A stretch of DNA of 64,000 nt. It comes from Atrichornis clamosus (Eukaryota > Chordata > Aves > Passeriformes > Menuridae). Below the pieces are notes generated by a model. The model saw nothing but the letters and a program-made list of their open reading frames with translations. It did not search any database and was not told where the DNA came from. The translations under genes were made by a program, and so were the position numbers. Of this stretch, positions 41,261 through 52,760 are shown one piece after another. Positions within the stretch are counted from its first letter, which is position 1, and each line of letters starts with the position of its first letter. Location of the stretch: assembly GCA_013400975.1 (NCBI GenBank), contig WBMZ01010235.1, positions 1 through 64,000 of the forward strand, in the 5' to 3' direction.

Positions 41261-44207
41261 TTTCAAGGCTGCAGAGAACTTTTTTTAACCTTTGGCTATA
41301 TTATTTATCCTGCAACTGGATTTAACTATATTTTTACAAGGACATGTCCTGATGTTTGAAAACATCATGTAAGGATTAGCATATCTCTGTTTATAATCAG
41401 TTTTCTTATTAATTATACTCTTTATAAGTAAACTGCGTCTTCTCTTGGAATACTTTTTTCCTTATATCAACATCATGACATTGTTTCTTACTATGCTTTT
41501 TTTTTCAGCAAGGTTGAAAAGTCTTCTTCTTTCTTTACAATGAGGTTTTTTTTATTTATACCCTGGTCAACAAGTCCTGTGTAATCCACTAACCCATATA
41601 AGTCATTTTTCATAAGCTTCACACTGTAAAACTTGTCATTTAACCTTTAATTATGCTCCTGCATGAAAATCCCCAGTATTCCACAGCCATATACATTCAG
41701 CTCTAGTGCCTACACTTAGAGTATTCTTTAGAGTTACAGAGTAAGTGTAAGAGTAACTTATAGTACTCTTTACAGGGTGTTCTTATATTGCTATTCAGGC
41801 TTCATATACTCATATATCTAAATATGCTGCTGGCCTTTGCTGCCCAGATGCTGCTGTAACACTGCCATAGGAGGTGATATTCAGGCAGTTGACTCTGAAC
41901 CCAAAGTTCTTATCACTGCTTTCAATGCGCAAGGTCCTAGAAAGAAAGAATTCTTTTTTAATTCCAAAATTTATTGCATTTCCTTTAGCAGTATTACAGC
42001 ACAATTTTGTACTGATCATATTTATAATTTGCAATACTTAACAGCTTAATCTGTTTAGCTTCATCATAAGAGAATCAGAGGTGTCATGCTTCTGTGGTAG
42101 AAAGCCCTTTATGGGAATGGAAGTACTAAGTAATGAACCATCTCTTGTCTTGCAGATGTGCATAAAAATGAACTTGGATCTAAAACCTAGGTTGCCTAGA
42201 TTGGTGCATGTGAGATTTCATTGCTGGAGGCATTTCTCATCCTAACTGAGACTGGTCTGGTCTCACCAGAGCCCTTGGCCACTGCTGAAGCCCTTGAATT
42301 TTTTCTCAAGTTTTAGCAACACCAGCCATTGAGGCAAAGCTACCATCAGTTGCATTTTAGCTTCCTCCTTCTGTCACAGAGGGCTTTCCTAGAGATAGCT
42401 CACAAACAGGTCTGTGCAAAACCTGTGAAGAGCTGCCTTGTGCACATCCTGTGCTGTGAGGTCATAAGATTTAACTGTTTGATAGGGATTGGACTCTGGG
42501 TTCTTGGGAGTCTATTTTAAGGGTAACGTGTAAATAAGAAAGATTCTTGCTTGTATTCCTCTGTCTTAAATAAGATGTGTATCCTCTGAATGAGGCTCTT
42601 GCAGAATCTCTGTTCTGATTATAGAAACTGGAAATAAATCAATATATGAAATAAGTGTTTTATCTGATATAACGCAAACTGAGTTGAGAGTGGGCGAAGA
42701 GAGGTTTTGCTGACATCTGACTAGATTTACAGTATTGGGATGTCCATTAATCTGCATGCTTCCTTGACCGTTTCCGTAAGTATAAAGTATAAACTGTAAC
42801 CTGAAGGTCTGTAGGGAATTACTATGCTTTTCTTCCTTTGAATTGCAAACTTGAGTGAAGGATTTGAGGTAATTTATCATGTCCCTTCTTTGGAGTTTTT
42901 TTGTAATGATTTTGTTTCCTAGTTTGCCAAGACATTGTCTCTTGACAAGTGAGATGCTCTCTGTTTGGAATTTGAAACAATTACAGAGTTTCTTAAGTAG
43001 CCTTTCGTTTCCAAGTCACTGCTTCAGGTCTGCCCAGTCCGCAAAGGGATTTCATTTAAATGAGCAGGTCAGTTTCAATTGATAGTTTAATGGATATCTA
43101 TTCATTTTGCCGACACTAACATCCTTTTAAGATAGATTGGCATCATTCTTTTTTACCATGATAGTAGTGATTTCAAAGATCAAATGAGCAGTGGACTTTG
43201 AATTTTCTTTTGCCTATGCTTGTGTCCCGTATTAATAGCTATGCATATGTGTGGAAGGAACAACACAGGAATCCCTTTACCTTAACTGTTCCCATGAATA
43301 AATTGTAAAAAATTAGATCCCAAGTGGATTTATTATTTTTAAACAAAAAGATCAAGATCCTTTGGAAATTGCTTCAAGTTTTTAACACTAAATTTGGGGG
43401 TAGAGAGTTGTACAGTTTTTAAAAGTGAGGATTTTCCTCTCTCATCTACAAGCTGCATGTGTGAGAATTCAGAAGTGTTCCCAGTGAAATGTGCTGATTT
43501 TTCTTAGGTACAAGGAGCTGGAACAAGGGGCAATAGATTGTCTTATGGGAAGGGCTCAGATTTGGCAAACTATTGGTAATTCAAAAAATTTCAGATATCT
43601 AAAAATTATTAATAGCTGGTTCAATCTTACACCTACTTGCAATTTTGTAATTATTTTGATTAATAAAGCATTTCATTTGATAATTGGATACATTTCTAAT
43701 TAAAAAAAAAGGAAAAGTTGAATGGTTCTTGTTCACATGTCCTTAATTTTATATCCCAGGGCCAAGAATTTTCTCAGTTCAGTTTGAATAACTGGTGGTA
43801 AATTTGATAACAGGGCTGACTGTCATGGCATTTATCAATTTTGATATTTTTCAAACCATGCTTGTTTCATGCTTTTCCAGCTCAGAAAAATCAGCTGAAA
43901 CTACAAATGAATACATGCTACGTATTAATGGAGAATTTCTCTCATCTAAATAAAAGGGTATTTCAAGTCTGGGGTACAAATTTTGTTCTCTACTGACTAG
44001 AGCAATTTTTCAGTAAGAACAGATATTTAGTAATAGTTTTTTAATGAAACATATTACAGAGCTTCAAAATGGTAAACTACATTCATTTCATTAATTTTTA
44101 GTGGGGGAGCAACAGGGAGGTATCTAAATAGGAGAACCTGAGCAGATCTTAGGAGTTGCTGCCATTAGGCAGATATAGCACACAGATTTTGCAAAACACA
44201 CTTTAAA

Positions 44208-44249
44208 AATTGTATCTGGAGATTGGAGAATTGTATCAAAAGATTGGAG
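44208..44249. repeat. Imperfect 21-bp tandem repeat
   Basis: AATTGTATC plus an AGATTGGAG tail occurs twice in succession with small differences between the copies. Confidence 0.7.
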
Positions 44250-46559
44250 AAATCTTCCTCCTAAAGTGTCAGAGCTCACAGACTGCCTGCAGGTGCAGTG
44301 GTGGCAGACCAGTGGTTCTGATAAACCAATGCCATCACTGACACTGTCTTTTTGGTAATTTTGACACCATCTTCCTGAGATGTTCACCAGTGTTGCCTCA
44401 TGACTCTTCATCCTGCTTCACCACATAATTTGCAAGTGCTTGGACTCACCTCACCCTCCTCCATGGGGAAACGTGTTCCCATTTTGGGAAGTCAGACACT
44501 CTTACTGCTCAATGGCGTGTGGTGAGTGAAAGAAATCCTATGTTTTCTTTCTTGGCTGTCTAGTGAGCAGTAAGGGGTGTTTTGTGACTCTTTTACGCCT
44601 TGCTGGTCCTTTCAGATACTGTGGAGACAGCAAGGAGTGGGAATAAGAAGTGCGGGGTTTGATTCCTGGGTGGGGAGAGGGGGCTGTGAGGTGTGGCTGT
44701 TGTCCTGCACTCAAACAGTGCAGGGGCTACCTGGTGGCATTTCACACGCTCCTCACCACACTGATAGGCTGCACGAGTCTAAACCACGGGCTTCATGTGT
44801 TTACATCTTTATTTAGACATGTAAACAAGAACTTTCGTCAACACCCCCTCCCAGGCCCCAACCAAGGAAGAAAACAAACCAGAAAATTTGTGCACTGATG
44901 AAAAGGCTACAATTCAAGTGGCTCACGTGGCTGTAATCAGGGCCCTCCTGCACATGCAGTACAATGCAGTCAGGCACTTGCATGTTTTGTTGTTGTGTTT
45001 AAGGGTTGTGTGCCTTGCTCTGTCCGTCTGCCCCCTTTCACACCAGCTTCCTGCCTTAGTGTAGGACAGTTAAGACCCTCTGAATGTACAAATGCTGGCT
45101 TGGATTTTTTTTTCCCTCACTTCAAGCTTTATTTACTGCACAGCATCCAGACTCCACTCTGAAGAGGAAAGAAATAATTTCCTTGTTCGTGTCTTCAGGG
45201 TACCTCCTGCTATGACAGCTTAGAATGTTAATGAATTTATGTGCTTGTCACCCTTGTTGTATAAATGAGTTTAAGACTGAAGCAAAACTCACGAGTGGTC
45301 TCTGAATTTGAGGGTCCTAAGATGAGGCACCCAGACACTGGCAATTTGCAGGGACTTATTTGGCCTACTAAAGGCTACAAAGTTACATTTTCTACAAAGT
45401 TCCACAGCAGCTATAAGTGCTCAGAGCTTCAACACATCCAGCCGCAATTATTGATAAGGTGTGGAGTGCTGTCCTTATTGCTGAAGTCTCTGTCTTCTCA
45501 GTTAAGAGAGAGATGGCAGCAGGCAGGCATCTCTTTAGGGCTGGTAGTCAGTTGCTTTCATCACAAGAGCTTTGCCCTGACAGTTTCCTGCTTTGTCCTT
45601 TCTGTCATTGACTGCTAATTCCTTCAGTTCTTGCCCCTCGACTCTCCAGGGGTGTGTGTTCTGTGCTCTGCATGGAGTTAGAGTCTCAAAGAAATTAATA
45701 AACTGTGTGATCATTTGATTTGGCTTTATTGTAAAGTGTATGCACGGAGGGGCAACTTAGGATGGCAAGTAAGGACTTCTTCTGAGTATTTTTATCTGTA
45801 ACCAGATATATGTATGTCTGTGTATACATACTATTTATTTTTGAGCTAGGACGTTTTGGTATGTATTCACTTTGTATTGGGGTTTCCTTAGAAAGGTATT
45901 TTAATTTTCCCAAGTATATTTTGCTGCTGGACATACTATGGTTCCTGGACTTCAAAAGAAGTGGAACAGCAGCCCAAATACATAGTATCACAGAGAATCT
46001 GCTGTGAACTAACTTGTCTACTACAACTCAAGAAAGAGCAATAGGTAGGTGAAAACTTGCTGCTGAACAGTCACACTTCATATACTTTTACCTGAACTTC
46101 ATAGGATGACATGAATATTGACTCATGTCTTACAGTGATATTTCAAGTGTTGTCCTCTTGATTCTTTTCTCTAAACTACAAAGCCGTGATTGTCTAGTGA
46201 AGTAAATCCGGTTGTTGTATAATAAATGATAGGCTGCCTCCTAATGCCCAATTCAGCAGTTTTAAAATATCAGAAATCTTAGTGTATATTTTGGGAAGAA
46301 TACCCTTGAAACAGAGACCCTCTTTGGAACCAGAATCAATCATCTGACTGAGCTGTATAGGAAAGAAGGAGAAGGGTACAAAGAGAAAATGGTACTAACT
46401 TTTGTCTTTATTATCCTGTTTTCTTCTGTTCTCTCAATAGACTCCCAGGTCTAGATTTTCTAGAGAAATTAGTGCATCTTTAAAAAAAAAAACAAAAAGA
46501 GAAACACAACCAACCTCCCTCTACAAGTTCTTTTAGTGTTTGTTTGTTAGATGTGGGTT

Positions 46560-46950
46560 GGCAGGCTCTGTTTGCAGCTGAATACCCATTTTCTGGTGTA
46601 AACAGGTGCCATTAACCTGAAAGATGAAAATCAGAATGTTTGAATTTCCATTAATACCATCTTTGCATTGGACAGGTAGCTGCAGCTGTGGTTTTCTTAT
46701 CCTTGCAATAAAGTACTGTGGTCCACATCATTCCTTGCTCACACGTTACACCTCACACCTGTGCTAAGTGGGCATTTTCTGAGCAAAGTGCATTGTTTGC
46801 TCAACAGAAGCATGAAAGATGACACACGGTATGTTGCTGTACATCTTATTTTCTCTCTGCTAATTGCTGTGGATAAAGTGATGATTGTGCACTATCCTAT
46901 AACTCAGAAACAACTTTGCTGAAAAACACAAATTTATTTCGGGTAAACTA
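46560..46950. promoter_or_regulatory. Candidate conserved non-coding element, intergenic
   Basis: A repeat-free island with closely packed factor-like sites. These include a T-box half-site (TCACACCT, 46753-46760) beside a second GTTACACC, an E-box-like CAGCTG near 46680, and CCATTAATACC. CTAATTGCTGTGGATAAAGTGATGATTG lies near 46860 as three adjoining motifs. No open frame of note. The call rests on texture and motif density only. Confidence 0.35.
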
Positions 46951-49900
46951 CATCCCACCTGTATGTATGCTTAAATGTAACTGTGTATTTGTTCCTGGGA
47001 AGAACCCAAATGCTTGTCACAAATAACTGGCAGCTGGAAGCATCAGAACTGCTATGTTCAGAAAGTGTCTACTCTGGGATTCTGCAAGTACCTCGAGTGT
47101 TTAGGATATGGATGAGTACAACTTCTACTGCTTGCCACCGAACTACTGCTGGTAATTGAAAATTGGAATACAGTGTTCCCTGGAGAGTTTGTCATGGAGC
47201 TCAAGAGGTTAATATGTAGTTATGTGATGATACTATAATTTTATATGCATCCGCAGATACTGCTAATAGACATTAAAGTGGGCATTTACATCCTTATTAT
47301 GGGTCAGTACTTGATGTCATAATAAAAAAGTCACATCAGAAAAGTACAGGATAAAAATCTGATTATGCACCTTTTGGAATGTAAATGGCTTTAAAATTCA
47401 AATTGTCACCTGGTGGGAGGATCAGGAAAGAGTCAGAACAAGGGCAAAGGGGCAAAGCTGTGAGACACAAGGGGCAAGATAAAGGAGGAAGAAGAGACGG
47501 GCAGGAGTAGGCCTTTGCTTGGGTAGTTTATATCCATACAAATACTATACCCCATTACTTAAGCCCTTCATGTCATCTCATTAAGCATAAGCTTGAGTGA
47601 AAGGTGGACTTGATGATGGAGTGTGAAGGTCAGTAAACTCCAAACCTTCTGTCTTTCCACAGAGTTAAAATCTGCTCAGTGTTGTGAAGGCTAAAATATC
47701 ATGTGAGTTAATGCAGGGTGTTCATTTGGAAAGCTACATCAAAGCTAATAAAGTTTCCAAGGCAAGACAACAGCTGAAACTCTCTCATGAGGCTGGCCTA
47801 AGTAAATACACAAGTAACTCTGCAACTACTGGCCCAAGAGCCTGAGGAGGGAGAGACAGACTTTGAATCCTGAAGGGCTGTGTAGCTAAAAATCAGTGGA
47901 GAAGTACTGTAAGACCTAGAGCAGCACGTATGATGCACGTGCAGCTGGATACAACAGGACAGGGAGTTCCATTGCAATGCACTCAAAGGGTTTCCAACAT
48001 CACCTTGAGTGTCTGTGGGAGCTGAAACCCCATAGCATGTAGAAATTTGGAAGGGTGTTGACTTGCTATTTCTGCACTACTTTTTCATCCAAATACATCC
48101 TAAAAAGTCTTTGCAGTTGACTGGAATTTTAGGGATGTTTTCTTTCCTGGAAATAGAGGGTGCAAGGTCATGAAGTACGGTAAATGGTTCATGTCTGCTA
48201 AAAGGAAAAGCCTTGTCCTTCCACCTCCACTTAATTGTTTCTTCATGCCTGGCTGTAAGCTCCTGCTGCTTACCTTTCACTCCTTTGACTCCTCTGAGTC
48301 ACATCAACCACATTAACTGCAAAAAATAACTTGATTTCTGCTGGTTTCGTGAGTTGATTTGGCTCAATTGATGTGTGAGGAGTGCTAGAGGCAGCCTGCG
48401 CCATGATGGCAGGACTGGGACTGGGGAGTTGGGTGGCTGGGTAAGTCCTGGAAATAATCGTTTGAACGAGGGAGACACACACACAACTGGCAGCACCAAG
48501 GTTTTAACTTTGGCTCAGTCATTTACAGATCTGTGCCCACCAGCCCATGATCTCCAGGGATTCAGCAGCTCAAAGGAAATCCACACAGTCCAAGGCAGCA
48601 AGAGATGCTTTGAGGGGATTTTAAAGTCACATGGAGCTGCCTTGCCAAGAACTGTGTGTGCCTCTTTTCCCAGGTGTTCCTTAGGAGGTTTGACACCATC
48701 TTTAGCTGAGGTGAGAAGGGACATTTCCTGTGACATAACTGCATATGCTTCCTAAATAGGGATTATGGCTGGAAGGGACTTGCCTGCTCTAGAGAAAGTG
48801 TCTTTTACATGGGTCTCTTCTCTTTAGGGGTCTGATTTGTTTATCTGTGAGGCACAATGAATGATGGGGCAAAATGATGGAAAATATTTAGTATCTCTAC
48901 ATCATGTTGCATGTGACGAGAAGTAGCCTTTCTGGTGAATGAGAATGTTATTTAAAAAGTCATCTCTCTTTTGCAACAGCTTTCAGTAAAAATACTGAGT
49001 TGTTGAGACCCTCAAACCGTCTGCTCCACAGGTTTCTGGGATCAGATATAAGGCAATTTTCTCAGGAAAATGAGAGGCACATAGAAGTTAAAATTTTGCA
49101 AGGATTATAGGACAAATCTGTAGTAGGCCTGAAAGGCTTTTGAAATTGCATCACTAAAGGCCTTATATTTCAGTGTCTCTACACTAATGAGGTGCTAGTA
49201 AAACTCCAAAAAGCTATCTGTCCATTCAGTGGATCAGACACCAAGCAGACTGGTGACAATCAGTTGGATACTGAGCCATTTAGTGATTAATGGTCCCTAG
49301 TTTGTGAATGGACATGTCCCCTGGCTCAGATGGCTTTTGGCTGCTGAGAGAACAGGGATGGAGAAGTCCATCCCCCTGTTTGCAATTAGTGTTTGTTATT
49401 AAATGCTGACAGTGTGTTCTCTCCTCTCATGTATCTCATCTTTGTTTATGCACTGGATGTTGGCACAGGCTTCTGTGCTGTAATGTCTTGAATTAGCTGC
49501 TGTTGAAAGGAGTCCAAGGAGCAGTGTGCTCTGAGGAGGACAGGAGGGTGGGAGAGTGGCTTGGCACCAAAAGAGCAGGAGTAATTCTGAGGGAAGGATG
49601 AAAATGGGTTTAGTTAAGTGGGAGGCTGGCAAGGAGCAAGCAGCAATGAGTCCATGCATATCTCTACTCTCAAATGTGAAGCCAAACACTTTGATGGGAA
49701 TAAGGAGCTAGATAGGAAGTGTAACCGATAGCAGGAAGGTGAGATACCCTTGGAAAGGGTTTCGTAGAAGGCGATTTTAGCAGACATGGAATGTTCAGGT
49801 GGATAGGTGGTGTTTGAGTTAGGAAGCACGAGACCTAGAGAGTGAGACTACAGTCGCTGGAGATCACTGTAGGGGTAGAAATACATAGAGAAGCAAAATA

Positions 49901-50779
49901 CATAGAGAAATACATAGAGAACTCAAACTGTCTGTGAAGGATGAGGAAGAGATTAAAAGCAGAGAGAAGAATGGAAAAAACCCCACAACTCTAATCTCTA
50001 ATCACTCCCAGCTGATTTGAAGAGCATCAGTATGTGTGTAGAATAAGGGAATGGCATCAGCCCTCTCATTGGGGAGAGGAAACTTATTCCAATCTGTAGG
50101 TTCTACATAGCACCTAGAAGCTCTAAGATGCAAGAGCTGGGCTAAATACTGGGGCAGGTGCAATGGCTGCAGCTCCCTGCCCCGCTCTGCGATGCTGCAG
50201 CAGTGTGTGGCACAACAAGCAGTCTGAGTTGGCCATTTTGTAGGTCAGGTCTTTCATCTGTTTATGTGATGAATGTGCCAGGATCTACAAAGAACAGGTA
50301 TAGTTTGGTTATGGGAAGCAGCACTTTGAGCTCTGTCTCCTGCAGTCCATCTGCTCTGACTGGCTACAACAGGTTATTGTAAGATGTGAAGTAAACCCAA
50401 AGTGAGTTGAGTGTTCTTCCTCTGAGAGCTAGATACCACATCTGCTACTCTTCTCCTGCTTTCTTCAATAAGGGGATGAAATGTTAAACAGGAATAAACA
50501 GTTTTGTCCTGTGAATATTTTGCTCTAGTCTCTGCAAACTTTGCTCTGGAGAATCTTTGACAGCACACCTGACTACTTCTAGTAACTTCAGGTATTTTGG
50601 ATGCATAGCTCTGTTAATCCAGAACTCATTTGTTGGAGCAACTTGAGGTCCACATCACCAGAAAGATACCTTGCTCCAGTCACTGCTCATCTAGCCCATT
50701 GGTGTGAGCATCTTTATCTTTTCCCATCTCTTACTTAGTCTTTCCTGGTCTTCCCATCCCTCTGATGCTGCTCTGCCAC
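46951..50779. other. Intergenic sequence, no gene seen
   Basis: Unique AT-rich sequence. Near 47.2-47.35 kb there is another AT-rich, TAAT/ATGCAT-containing stretch that could be regulatory. A small three-copy tandem lies at 49.88 kb. A 126-codon plus frame at 48375-48755 and its minus-strand overlaps show no family signature. Confidence 0.65.
49879..49920. repeat. Short tandem repeat, three copies of an AAATACATAGAGA-type unit
   Basis: Three copies of an AATACATAGAGA core occur within 42 bases; the first and second are separated by AGCA. Confidence 0.85.
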
Positions 50780-51070
50780 TGCTTTTCCCCCATAGCCCCA
50801 CATTCAGGCGTGGCTCTTTAAAAGCAATCTCTGTCAATATTTGTCATTAATCTGTTTCCATTTTTATTTATAAAAGAAAGAGAGAGAGTGAGAACGGAAC
50901 AGCAGCAGTAGCAGGGCAATTGCAGATGAATAATGAAAGGATTCATCACAGCCATACCAGGATATATATATTTTTTGCAGCCAAGCGAGACGGATTCCCA
51001 TCACAGCTCGGGGACTCGTTCCACACAACCACTCATCTTTCATGCTGGGGGGAAGGGAAAGGTGGAGACA
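50780..51070. promoter_or_regulatory. Candidate conserved non-coding element, intergenic
   Basis: A repeat-free block. It carries GGCTCTTTAAAAGC, a CAATATTTGTCATTAATCTG string (forkhead- and homeobox-like cores), and TTTTTATTTATAAAAG. AGATGAATAATGAAAGGATT and a CpG-retaining segment (GCGAGACGGATTCCC, CTCGGGGACTCG) follow. CpG retention and stacked developmental-factor cores suggest an old enhancer. Inference from texture only. Confidence 0.4.
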
Positions 51071-52129
51071 GTATCATTATGGATGTAACAGGGCTCTGAA
51101 GTGACTGGTCAAGGTTGCTGCTTCAGTCGCAAGGAATCTGCTTACAGGAATTTTCTTTCCACCAGGTGTTATTGCCTGGTAAAGTGGCCTTCTACAGCAG
51201 TCTGCCACTTGTGAAAGGGAGGCTTAGGGTTTGCTAACGGGGGCGATTGCTAAGCATTTGAGTCACCAAGGAAGGACTGAATGTCCAAGTGAGCATTTCA
51301 CAGGAGTGACAAACTTGTCCGAGACAGAATGAGGGACACACTGGGCAATGCAGGTGTCACTCTTTCTCGCTTTTTTTGTCACTTGAGCTCACTCTCAAGT
51401 TCTCTGTCATGTCTGTAAACAACTCTAAGCTTGCCCTGCACCATCTAACAGTGCAAATGCATCTGTCTTGTTGAATGTTTTGTTCTTCTTGTTCCCTTTT
51501 AGTAGGTTAGGTAGGTGAAGATTTGTTAGATGGGAATGTTGAAGTGCTCTGGAATTCAGAAGAGAAAGAACTGCCGTTTATAAAGGATGAAAAAACCCCA
51601 ATAACAACCAACCCAAACCAAAATACCACCCCACAAACAAACAAACAAACAAACAAGCATCAGATTCCTGAAATATGTCTAATTGATTGGGGTGTGCACT
51701 CAAATCCAAAAAGATCTCTCTCTTCTCCTGTCTTCCAGGTCCAGGGGAGTAATGCCAGTGCTCCAATGCTGTTTGACCTCTGAGTGCCTGGGTGCACACA
51801 GATGTAGCAGTTCCGTTCCTCCACAGCTGAAGAGACAGTCTGACTCTCCAGCCCTCTTGTGCTTGTAGGGAGGTGATCCAGGCAATGCAGTTGCCATCCA
51901 AGGCAGAGATGAGCTGTGCTGAGTAATTCTCACATGCAGAACTGCAGTTACACTCTCTGCTCCTGGGGCTTGGAGGGTCTGGGTTTAAGGAAAGAGCGTA
52001 ACAGGTGATCATGTTTTTCCATCTAAGAAAGCATGAAGTACGTTGATTTATAGGGCAGGATGGTCTTATTTTCAGGTGCTGCAATGACCTGTTGTTTTGC
52101 TAGTTGATGGGAGCGATTTAAAGAACACA
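51071..52129. other. Intergenic sequence, no gene seen
   Basis: Unique sequence with a (CAAA)n microsatellite. A 168-codon minus-strand open frame spans 51578-52084. It runs through that microsatellite, which gives it a low-complexity KQTNK/FVCLFV-type stretch, and I do not recognise it. Confidence 0.65.
51634..51656. repeat. (CAAA)n microsatellite
   Basis: Nearly six CAAA units in a row. Confidence 0.95.
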
Positions 52130-52760
52130 GACACAAATGGAAAGAATGGTCTTATTTTACTATGAATATTAAGATAAAGTAAAAGTAAAATGATGCATTC
52201 ACTAAATCTACGCACTTGGCTTTAGCAACAAGCAAAAATAAGCAAGGTAATGCACCTAATCATTACCATACCAGAGAAAGGATAGTGATTGAGAAAGATA
52301 CCTCACCAATTGCCTCAATACTTTACCATCAGCCAGAGTCCACAGTTGCTGGGGAGCCCCGTTTCGTGGTGAGGACCTGGAGAACCTTTCCTGGGCAATT
52401 GGGAAAATCCTACACGATGCGTCCATCTGTAGGTGAGGTCTCCAAATTAGCCCCGAAAGTGGGTCCAGCTTTTATAGATCCAAATCAGCAAGTCCAAGTA
52501 ACTTGATTATATTTTTAGCATAGAAACACCTGGATCGGATGGCACACTTCCCAACCAGCCAGGGCCAGGGCTTGGTCAGAGCCCAGGCCCTGACTGGGAG
52601 GGTTTTCCCCTAAAATACCCTACAAACAAGCCTCTATTCATGTCAGTTGAGAAAGTTTCTTAAAATGATACATTTCTTGCAAATAACTGCACAAGGTTAT
52701 AAAGAGCTAGCATAAGCGTCTTTGTCATCTATTTTTAGCTAAATAATACTGCTGGTGTTA
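52130..52760 (-). mobile_element. Probable LTR of an avian endogenous retrovirus (boundaries approximate)
   Basis: Read on the minus strand the stretch has a promoter-like TATAAAAG (complement of 52469-52476). Downstream of it come GACCCAC, an R/U5-like segment with CTCCAGGTCCTCACCACG and GGGGCTCCCCAGCAACTG, and then a T-rich U5. The layout is that of an LTR, and parts of it resemble LTRs I recall from bird genomes. I cannot place the terminal TG/CA pair or a target duplication, so the ends are rough. Alternatives are a fragment of a longer provirus or another mobile element. Confidence 0.5.

Larger units (their letters stand above)
39601..46550. other. Intergenic sequence, no gene seen
   Basis: About 7 kb of AT-rich, mostly unique DNA. 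Apart from a possible old repeat fragment near 41.09 kb, an imperfect tandem near 44.2 kb and a tRNA-like B box near 44.66 kb, I see no exon, RNA gene or clear mobile element. Open frames up to about 117 codons are unsupported. Confidence 0.7.

Noticed and set aside
48270..48499. Overlapping minus-strand frames with a fairly protein-like AVNVVDVTQ segment
   Set aside because: Only about 70 codons, two overlapping frames with similar length, and no known match. Could be an unrecognised repeat but cannot be supported.
50875..50890. GAGA-rich run as a functional GAGA-factor site
   Set aside because: Short simple sequence. Vertebrate relevance is unclear and it is better viewed as part of the surrounding candidate element.
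51578..52084. Minus-strand open frame of 168 codons
   Set aside because: It runs through a (CAAA)n microsatellite and shows no family signature.
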